From Bacillota bacterium (lineage in GTDB: Bacteria; Bacillota; Clostridia; Christensenellales; Aristaeellaceae), in contig JAGVSV010000224.1 in NCBI GenBank assembly GCA_019137115.1, positions 1-5,515 on the forward strand: DNA of 5,515 nt, in the 5' to 3' direction. Every line of letters starts with the position of its first letter. Position 1 is the stretch's first letter. The notes under the pieces are model-generated. The model worked only from the letters and a program-made list of their open reading frames with translations. It was not told the DNA's origin and did not search any database. Of this stretch, positions 1 through 4,697 are shown piece after piece. Position numbers and translations under genes: made by a program.

Positions 1-646
1 CGGTGCCCATCGCGTGGATCAGCGCGTCAAACAGCGGCATGCCGGTCAACAGCAGCAGGCCGATCAGCACCAGAGTCATCACAAAGTAGATCACATATAA
101 AATGCGAGACGTGTCCACCATGCGGGGCAGCAACTTGCTGTAGGACGGGCCCGGGCTTTCGGCACGCGCCAGAAAACTGTTGCGGCCCGACACGCGGGGC
201 ATGATGGCCATCGTGAGCACCAGCACGCCCATACCGCCCACCCAGTGCGTGCTGGATCGCCAGAACAGCACGCCGTGCGGCACGTTCTCCACCTGGGTTA
301 AAATGCTGGCGCCGGTGGTGGTAAAGCCGCTGACGCACTCAAACAGCGCGTCCCAGTAAAAGACCGTGGTGCCCGAAAACATGAACGGCAGCGCCCCGAA
401 ACAGGACAGCAGCAGCCACGCCATGCCCACCGACACAAAGCCCTCGCGCGCGTTCATGTCGCGGCTTTCGGGCTGTGCCAGCAGCGCCATGGGCAGCCCG
501 ACCGCCAGCACCAGCGCGATCGTGTACACAAACGCGCTGGCATCGCCTTCCCCATACAAAAGCGCGACCACCAGCGAAGGGAGCATCATCGCGCACAGCA
601 GCAGCAAAAGCTTGCCCAGAACCTGGATCACCAGCGGCCTGTTGAT
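1..646 (-). CDS. trkH: Trk potassium uptake system membrane protein TrkH (partial, C-terminus off window)
   Basis: Membrane, ion-conducting subunit of the Trk/Ktr K+ uptake system. About 215 residues are visible of a family usually near 480, so the C-terminal half lies beyond the left edge. Seen directly: hydrophobic helices at about residues 5-31, 39-57 and 70-90; a pore-loop segment SGFTTTGAS (106-114) matching the first TrkH selectivity-filter repeat; the family signature HWVGGMGVLVL (134-144); and further hydrophobic stretches to the edge. It directly follows trkA on the same strand, so the two are almost certainly co-transcribed and translationally coupled. The start is problematic: the frame opens at a TGA inside the end of trkA and has no ATG before residue 20. 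I placed the start at an ATC (646-644) that gives the usual TrkH beginning [M]NRPLVIQVLGKLL and sits 8 nt after GGAGG. A GTG at 631-629 is the conventional alternative. Family assignment is secure; the start is not. Confidence 0.93.
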   Translation of the reverse strand, partial: MNRPLVIQVLGKLLLLLCAMMLPSLVVALLYGEGDASAFVYTIALVLAVGLPMALLAQPESRDMNAREGFVSVGMAWLLLSCFGALPFMFSGTTVFYWDALFECVSGFTTTGASILTQVENVPHGVLFWRSSTHWVGGMGVLVLTMAIMPRVSGRNSFLARAESPGPSYSKLLPRMVDTSRILYVIYFVMTLVLIGLLLLTGMPLFDALIHAMGT

Positions 647-648
647 GG

Positions 649-2019
649 CTATGCCCTCCCCACCACGTCATCCAATGCCATCACGCCATTGCCCTTGACG
701 ATCACGATCACGCGGTCCTCCGGCTCCAGCGTGTCATCGCCCATGGGCACCTTGACATGGCCGTCGCGCACAATGACCGCCACCAGCGCGTCGGCGCGCA
801 CCTTCAGGCTTTTGAGCGGGATCCCGGTATAGTTGGCGCTCTGCGCCGCCACAAACTCCAGCGCTTCCACGCGGCCGTCCATCATGCGGTACATGCGCAT
901 CACGCCGCTGGAGCGCTCGGCGTTGCCGCGTGTGCGCACCGCGCGCAGGATGGTGTTGCTGGTCACATGCTTGGTGTTCACCACGCTGTCCAGCCCCAGA
1001 TCGCCCATCAGCTCGGCGTAGTTGTCGCGGTTGTTTTTGACGATCACCTTGGGCACGCCGTGCCGCACGGCATACAGCCCGGACATGATGTTCTCCTCGT
1101 CCAGGCCGCTGAGCGTGATAAACGCGTCGGCATCCAGCAGCCCTTCGCCCAGCAGCAGGTCATGGTCGGTGCCGTCGCCCAGCACGATGTTGGCGCGCGG
1201 CAGCGCTTCGCTCAATTCCCGCGCACGCTCGGGGTCGATTTCCACCAGCGTCACCTGCATGCCCATGTCGATGAGCATGTTGGTCAGATAGTACGCAATC
1301 CGGCTGCCGCCCAGTACCATCACCCGGCGGATGACCCTTGTGTTCTTGCCGATGGCGTTGAAAAACGCGGTGATGACGCTGACTTCGGCGGCCACAAACA
1401 CGCGGTCATCCTCCTGCAAGACAAAGTCGCCCTTCGGGATGATCGCCTTGTGCGCGCGCTCCACCGCGCAAAACAGCACGCGCGGCAGGTCACGCCGCGC
1501 GTGGTACAGGTCCTTGAGCATCACGCCGGACAGGCCGTCATCATGGGTGATGCGAAAGTCCAGCATTTCCACCCGCCCGCGGGCAAAGGTTTCCACATTG
1601 CCGGAAAACGGGTAGCGCAGGATCCGGCTGATCTCCAGCGCCATGTTGCGCTCGGGGTTGATCGCGTAGTCGATGAACAGCTCCTTCATCAGGAAGGGCA
1701 GCCCCTTCATGTACTCCGGGTCGCGCACGCGCGCGATGGTGTACTTGGCGCCCAGCTTCTTGGCAGTCAGGCTGCACAGCATGTTGATTTCGTCGCTGAC
1801 GGTGACGGCGACCACCACGTCGGCGTGCGGCGCGCCGGCCTCATTCAGCGTGGTCACGCTCACGCCGTTGCCCTTGACCACCAGCGCGTCCAGTATGTCC
1901 ATGCTGCGCTGCAGCGCCGCTTCATCCCGGTCAACAATCGTTACTTCGTGTCGCTCGGCGACCAGTTGCCCGGCCAGGTGATGCCCGACCTTGCCGTCGC
2001 CTACAATGAGTATGCGCAC
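649..2019 (-). CDS. trkA: Trk system potassium uptake regulatory protein TrkA
   Basis: Cytoplasmic nucleotide-binding subunit that gates TrkH, with two RCK halves (family knowledge). The 456-aa length matches the usual two-RCK TrkA of about 450-460 residues. The first half begins with Rossmann motif GDGKVG (7-12) and acidic D30 at the end of beta-2, followed by a TrkA_C-like domain at about 140-222. The second half has GGSRIA (237-242) and E260, then a second TrkA_C-like domain at about 372-455. Start chosen at GTG (2019-2017): it yields MRILIVGDGKVG, the family N-terminus, and lies 4 nt after AAGGAGG (2030-2024). An upstream in-frame TTG at 2049 would add ten non-conserved residues and overlaps the -10 box, so it was rejected. 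The TAG stop (651-649) abuts trkH. The second Rossmann motif replaces one glycine of the classic GxGxxG pattern with serine and the last with alanine, so the two halves may differ in NAD/ATP affinity. Confidence 0.97.
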   Translation of the reverse strand: MRILIVGDGKVGHHLAGQLVAERHEVTIVDRDEAALQRSMDILDALVVKGNGVSVTTLNEAGAPHADVVVAVTVSDEINMLCSLTAKKLGAKYTIARVRDPEYMKGLPFLMKELFIDYAINPERNMALEISRILRYPFSGNVETFARGRVEMLDFRITHDDGLSGVMLKDLYHARRDLPRVLFCAVERAHKAIIPKGDFVLQEDDRVFVAAEVSVITAFFNAIGKNTRVIRRVMVLGGSRIAYYLTNMLIDMGMQVTLVEIDPERARELSEALPRANIVLGDGTDHDLLLGEGLLDADAFITLSGLDEENIMSGLYAVRHGVPKVIVKNNRDNYAELMGDLGLDSVVNTKHVTSNTILRAVRTRGNAERSSGVMRMYRMMDGRVEALEFVAAQSANYTGIPLKSLKVRADALVAVIVRDGHVKVPMGDDTLEPEDRVIVIVKGNGVMALDDVVGRA

Positions 2020-2076
2020 AGTACCTCCTTGGGGCAAACGCCCCCGCAATTATACGACGGACGCGCCCCTGTGCAA
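2020..2076 (-). promoter_or_regulatory. Promoter and leader of trkA-trkH
   Basis: On the minus strand a perfect TATAAT (-10) occupies 2054-2049, with TTGCAC as a candidate -35 at 2076-2071, spacer 16 bp. The -35 matches the TTGACA consensus at only three positions. The predicted transcript start is near 2042, giving a leader of about 23 nt. The leader carries a GC hairpin, GGGGC-GTTT-GCCCC (2044-2031), ending directly before the AAGGAGG ribosome binding site (2030-2024). The promoter lies downstream of the terminator at 2092-2115, so trkA-trkH is probably an independent transcription unit. Confidence 0.7.
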
Positions 2077-2091
2077 AGCGCGGCTCCAAAC

Positions 2092-2115
2092 AAAAAAGCC
2101 CCGCGCTGGCGGGGC
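2092..2115 (-). terminator. Intrinsic terminator of the NrdD-like/glutaredoxin operon
   Basis: Read on the minus strand: a perfect 7-bp stem GCCCCGC / GCGGGGC (2115-2109 and 2104-2098) with loop CAGC, followed immediately by six T residues (2097-2092). It starts 21 nt after the TAA stop of the glutaredoxin-like gene and precedes the trkA promoter. No T-run follows on the plus strand, so it should act in one direction only. Confidence 0.9.
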
Positions 2116-2136
2116 CGGATGGTGTTGGGCGATGGT

Positions 2137-2394
2137 TTACAGCGCCTTTTTGAGCGCCTCGTGCATCTTTTTCTTGGTGGCAACGCCCTCGTGCACCTTG
2201 ACGCCGTCCACGTAGATCGTGGGCACATAGTAGTAATCGTAACTGTTGGCAATCTCGGGCTGCTCGCGCTCCTCGATCACTTCCATTTCGATTTTGGCGA
2301 GCTCCGGGTGTTCGTGCTTCAATTCCTCAATCCAATCGAACGCCTCGTGACAGTACGGGCAGTTGACCAGATGGAACAAAATGACCTTTTTCAC
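2137..2394 (-). CDS. Glutaredoxin/thioredoxin-like CPYC redox protein
   Basis: An 85-aa thioredoxin-fold protein. The N-terminal strand KKVILFHLV leads into C12-P-Y-C15, the classic dithiol glutaredoxin active site. A predicted charged helix follows (16-30), then the strand IEMEVIEE (35-42). YYVPTIYVDG (55-64) contains V57-P58-T59, the cis-proline loop that faces the active site in this fold. The length fits NrdH-type and small bacterial glutaredoxins (75-90 aa). No signal peptide is seen, so it should act in the cytoplasm. The GTG start (2394-2392) follows AGGAG by 6 nt, and that ribosome binding site overlaps the TAG of the upstream gene (gap 9 nt), so the two genes are one operon and probably coupled. 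It probably reduces protein disulfides. Since its partner resembles the NrdD C-terminus, supplying electrons to anaerobic ribonucleotide reduction is an attractive inference. Whether it uses glutathione or thioredoxin reductase cannot be read from sequence. Confidence 0.88.
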   Translation of the reverse strand: MKKVILFHLVNCPYCHEAFDWIEELKHEHPELAKIEMEVIEEREQPEIANSYDYYYVPTIYVDGVKVHEGVATKKKMHEALKKAL

Positions 2395-2403
2395 GGGTTG
2401 CTC

Positions 2404-2682
2404 CTATGCCCCCGCGGGCATGCTGTGTTTGACCCGGTCGTGCTCCTCGGCGCGCTTGCCGTTGTTGAAGCGGTCCAGCGTGCCCACCAGGTAGCCGGTG
2501 ATGCGCCGGATGCGGTGGAAGGGCTGGGCCTCAAAGCCATAGTTGATGTCCACAAACTCGCCGTCTACGTTGATGTCCATCGTAACGGGCGTGCGCCCGA
2601 ACTTTTCCTGCGCGTGCGCCAGATAGGCGTCCAGTTCCTCCTGGGGCAGGGTGCCGTTGTGCACATGGATCGTGCATGCCAT
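2404..2682 (-). CDS. Small NrdD C-terminus-like protein (anaerobic ribonucleotide reductase glycyl-radical-end homologue)
   Basis: A 92-aa cytoplasmic protein. Residues about 60-86 (RITGYL...RFNNGK...DRVKH) resemble the extreme C-terminus of class III ribonucleotide reductase NrdD, where the motif RVCGYL carries the radical glycine (Gly681 of the 712-aa E. coli enzyme) and is followed by FNAGK and RVKH. G63 aligns with that glycine, and the distance to the C-terminus is similar (29 versus 31 residues). The N-terminal 55 residues look like a small alpha/beta segment (helix about 14-27; strands around 33-40 and 42-49) and show neither the NrdD zinc-site cysteines nor a catalytic domain; C3 is the only cysteine. 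The ATG start (2682-2680) lies 10 nt after AAGGAGG; a longer upstream frame to 2757 runs across the promoter and was rejected. First gene of the operon with the glutaredoxin-like gene. The similarity is drawn from memory of the family. Whether G63 ever carries a radical is unknown; a regulatory or structural NrdD-related role is the alternative. Confidence 0.8.
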   Translation of the reverse strand: MACTIHVHNGTLPQEELDAYLAHAQEKFGRTPVTMDINVDGEFVDINYGFEAQPFHRIRRITGYLVGTLDRFNNGKRAEEHDRVKHSMPAGA

Positions 2683-2716
2683 TGTTCTTTGTCCTCCTTG
2701 TTGGTTCCGTACGTCT

Positions 2717-2745
2717 GTAATATACCACTGGTTGTGGTTTGTCAA
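2717..2745 (-). promoter_or_regulatory. Promoter with internal palindrome for the NrdD-like/glutaredoxin operon
   Basis: On the minus strand a perfect -35 TTGACA (2745-2740) precedes either TATTAC (2722-2717, spacer 17) or TATATT (2724-2719, spacer 15, with an upstream TG giving an extended -10). Between the boxes lies the inverted repeat ACCAC-AACCA-GTGGT (2738-2724), well placed for a repressor operator. It does not look like the AT-rich NrdR box. The predicted transcript start is about 30 nt upstream of the ATG. Confidence 0.72.
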
Positions 2746-2787
2746 CCGCCCGGACACAATTCACTGGCCTTTGATGGTTGGACGGGC

Positions 2788-2815
2788 TATAATCAGGGCA
2801 TCACAAAGCCGGAGG
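2788..2815 (+). promoter_or_regulatory. -10 box and ribosome binding site of the dehydrogenase gene
   Basis: A perfect TATAAT at 2788-2793 faces the dehydrogenase gene. No good -35 is found 16-18 bp upstream (TGGCCT at 2765-2770 is the positional match), so the promoter may be weak or depend on an activator. GGAGG at 2811-2815 lies 6 nt before the ATG at 2822 and fixes that start. Confidence 0.6.
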
Positions 2816-2821
2816 GAAAAC

Positions 2822-3691
2822 ATGGACGTCGCATTCATCGGCATCGGGGTCATGGGCTCAGGCATGGCCGCCAATCTGATCCGCGCGGGACACAAATTAA
2901 AAATCTATACCCGCACCAAAGCCAAAGCGCAGGGCGTGCTGGACCTGGGCGCACAATGGTGCCCGGACATCAAAACCTGTGTGACCGGCGTGCAGGCCGT
3001 TATCACCATCGTAGGCTACCCCAAGGATGTGGAGGAGGTATATTTCGGCGAAAACGGCATCATCGCAAACGCTGCGCCGGGCACGTACCTCATTGACATG
3101 ACCACTACCGCGCCCGCGCTTTCTGTGCGCATTGACGCCGCCGCCCGCGAAAAGGGGCTGCTCGCGCTGGACGCGCCGGTGTCCGGCGGCGATACCGGGG
3201 CCAAAAACGGCACGCTGACCATCATGGCCGGCGGCGACCGGACGGCGTTTGACGCCTGCATGCCGTTGTTGGAAGCCATGGGCAAGACCATCCGGTACAC
3301 GGGCAAGGCGGGCTCCGGCCAGCACACCAAGATGGCCAACCAGATCGCCATCGCCGGCACCATTGCCGGCGTGTGCGAGGCGATTGTCTATGCCAAAGCC
3401 GCGGGGCTGGATGTAATGGACACGCTGGCCACCATCGGCACCGGCGCGGCGGGCTCCTGGCAGATGGCCAACAACGGCCCCAAGATGGCGGCCGGCGATG
3501 ACAAACCGGGGTTCTATATCAAGCATTTCATCAAGGACATGGACCTGGCGCTGGAGGAAGGCAAGACCCGCGGGCAGGAACTGCCGGTGCTCTCGCTGGT
3601 GGAAAGCATGTACGTTGGGCTCATGGAAAACGGCCTGGGCGAAAAGGGCACCCAGGCCTTGATTGCGCGCTATGAAAAGGGGACCCCCTGA
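2822..3691 (+). CDS. NAD(P)-dependent beta-hydroxyacid dehydrogenase (3-hydroxyisobutyrate dehydrogenase / tartronate semialdehyde reductase family)
   Basis: A 289-aa cytoplasmic oxidoreductase, full length for the family (about 290-300). The N-terminal Rossmann domain has GIGVMGSGMAANL (7-19). R31 directly after beta-2 (IYTRTKAK) favours NADPH over NAD, by analogy with family members carrying an NR(T/S) motif. The substrate signature DAPVSGG is at 117-123. The catalytic segment GQHTKMANQ (166-174) contains catalytic lysine K170 and N173. The C-terminal all-helical domain includes IKDMDLAL (237-244), another conserved family segment. Members reversibly oxidise small beta-hydroxyacids such as 3-hydroxyisobutyrate, glycerate/tartronate semialdehyde or 4-hydroxybutyrate; the actual substrate cannot be fixed from sequence, and no pathway neighbours are present to help. 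The ATG at 2822 follows GGAGG by 6 nt; the frame is open further upstream but has no better start. It is transcribed alone, divergent from the NrdD-like operon, and its stop is one base from the convergent ROK gene. Confidence 0.94.
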   Translation: MDVAFIGIGVMGSGMAANLIRAGHKLKIYTRTKAKAQGVLDLGAQWCPDIKTCVTGVQAVITIVGYPKDVEEVYFGENGIIANAAPGTYLIDMTTTAPALSVRIDAAAREKGLLALDAPVSGGDTGAKNGTLTIMAGGDRTAFDACMPLLEAMGKTIRYTGKAGSGQHTKMANQIAIAGTIAGVCEAIVYAKAAGLDVMDTLATIGTGAAGSWQMANNGPKMAAGDDKPGFYIKHFIKDMDLALEEGKTRGQELPVLSLVESMYVGLMENGLGEKGTQALIARYEKGTP

Positions 3692-3692
3692 C

Positions 3693-4559
3693 CTACTCCG
3701 GCTGCATCTCCGCCAGCGCCGCGGCGCCCAGGATGCCCGCGTCGTTCTGGAATCTCGCCGACTCAATTCGCGTAAAGGGGTTGAATATCTGGAAGGACGG
3801 CGTGGCCTGTGTGGTCTGCCGGATGCCGTCGATGACCAGCTCCCCGGCGTTGGACAGCCCGCCGCCGATGGCGATGATCTCCGGCGCGAAGATCATCATC
3901 AGCGACGCCAGGCCCAGCGCCACCTCGTTGAGGTACGCGTGCCACACGTCAGCAAGCTCGCCCGCGCGCACGCGGGAGATCACTTCCTTGACCGGCATGC
4001 CCCCGGCCATCTGGCGCAGCACGCTGGCGGCGGCGTACGCCTCCCAGCAGCCCACCTGCCCGCAGGAGCACGCCCGGCCCCCGGCGTGGGTGAGCATGTG
4101 GCCGATTTCCCCGTGCAGGCCGCCATGGCCGCGCAGCGGGCGGTTGTCGGTGATGATGCCGCCGCCGATGCCGGTGCCAAAGGTGACCAGGATTCCGGTG
4201 CTGCAGCCCTTGAGCACGCCGTAGGCGGCTTCCGCGTACAGTGCGCACATGGCGTCGTTGTCCATCGGGATGGGCTTGCCAAACAGCGTTTCGATCATCT
4301 CGCCCAGCGGCGCGTTGAACCACCCCAGCTGCGCGGCGGTGACAAAGCCGCCCCCGTCAATGCTGCCCGCGCAGGAGATGCCCACCGGCGCGTTGGGGAA
4401 GCGCTTTCTGGCGGTGGACACCATGTCAAACACCGCCTGCGCCATCTGCTGGGGCTCCCGGGGGGAGAACCTGCGATCGCGGTATATGATGTTCAGGCCG
4501 TCCTTGACCAAGCCCAATTTAATCGTCGTGCCGCCGATATCAACGCCAATGGTTTGCAT
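3693..4559 (-). CDS. ROK family sugar kinase (glucokinase-like)
   Basis: A 288-aa cytoplasmic kinase that should phosphorylate a hexose using ATP. The phosphate-1 motif VDIGGTTIKLG is at 6-16. The catalytic aspartate is D102 in DNDAMCALYAE (100-110), where ROK kinases usually have DAN; here the asparagine is M104. The ATP-binding loop FGTGIGGGII is at 127-136. The sugar-contacting and zinc-linked segment HGEIGH (149-154) is followed by the ROK zinc motif C164-x-C166-x4-C171 and E173. AIGGGLS (230-236) is the adenosine-side motif. No N-terminal helix-turn-helix is present, so this is a kinase rather than a NagC/XylR-type repressor. The length fits single-domain glucokinase, fructokinase and N-acetylhexosamine kinases; substrate is unresolved, glucose being the likeliest. 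The ATG start (4559-4557) places the phosphate motif at the N-terminus and follows GAGG by 6 nt; an upstream extension to 4616 adds non-conserved residues. Divergent from the PfkB-type kinase gene. Confidence 0.94.
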   Translation of the reverse strand: MQTIGVDIGGTTIKLGLVKDGLNIIYRDRRFSPREPQQMAQAVFDMVSTARKRFPNAPVGISCAGSIDGGGFVTAAQLGWFNAPLGEMIETLFGKPIPMDNDAMCALYAEAAYGVLKGCSTGILVTFGTGIGGGIITDNRPLRGHGGLHGEIGHMLTHAGGRACSCGQVGCWEAYAAASVLRQMAGGMPVKEVISRVRAGELADVWHAYLNEVALGLASLMMIFAPEIIAIGGGLSNAGELVIDGIRQTTQATPSFQIFNPFTRIESARFQNDAGILGAAALAEMQPE

Positions 4560-4586
4560 ATCCCACCTCACCTGATGCCTTCTTAC

Positions 4587-4616
4587 ATCGTACCACAACG
4601 CGGGTGGCTGGCACAA
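4587..4616 (-). promoter_or_regulatory. Candidate promoter of the ROK kinase gene
   Basis: On the minus strand TTGTGC (4616-4611) is followed after 18 bp by TACGAT (4592-4587), the latter preceded by TGG, an extended -10 element. This gives a leader of about 20 nt before the ATG at 4559. Neither box is a strong match, so this is tentative. Confidence 0.4.
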
Positions 4617-4622
4617 CCGCGC

Positions 4623-4679
4623 GATACGGGGATATTTCCGCCGTTTTATACGGGTTCTATACGCGCTTCGTGATAGAAT
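4623..4679 (+). promoter_or_regulatory. Candidate promoter/operator region of the PfkB-type kinase gene
   Basis: An extended -10 TGATAGAAT lies at 4671-4679 but has no clear -35, and it would leave a leader of only about 11 nt. An alternative is TTTCCG (4635-4640), 17 bp, TATACG (4658-4663). The region also contains three ATACG motifs (4624-4628, 4648-4652, 4659-4663), the last two 11 bp apart, and a palindrome CCGT-TTTAT-ACGG (4641-4653). Together these look like a regulated promoter, but which boxes are used is unclear. The ribosome binding site AGGAGG is at 4686-4691. Confidence 0.4.
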
Positions 4680-4697
4680 AGTGTCAGGAGGACGACC

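Noticed and set aside
27..671. Two minus-strand frames (27-338 and 339-671) as separate small genes.
   Set aside because: They are out of frame with TrkH. The neighbouring frame translates continuously into TrkH helices and the TTTGA pore loop from 646 to the edge.
2683..2821. Possible small RNA or riboswitch in the 139-bp divergent region.
   Set aside because: The region is accounted for by two divergent promoters and ribosome binding sites; no conserved riboswitch core or terminator-antiterminator structure is seen.
757..3096. Open frame of 779 codons on the plus strand, antisense to trkA and the two small genes.
   Set aside because: It is the mirror of GC-rich minus-strand genes, rich in H, A, V and Q with no recognisable domain, and it crosses promoters, a terminator and gene boundaries. 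The minus-strand genes have clear family motifs.
2897..3766. 289-codon minus-strand frame opposite the dehydrogenase.
   Set aside because: Its R/G/A/H-rich composition is typical of an antisense shadow of a GC-rich gene. The plus-strand frame encodes a complete enzyme with all its motifs.
3663..4673. 336-codon plus-strand frame opposite the ROK kinase.
   Set aside because: Shadow frame with no motif, overlapping the end of the dehydrogenase and running through the divergent promoter region. The ROK gene explains the coding signal.
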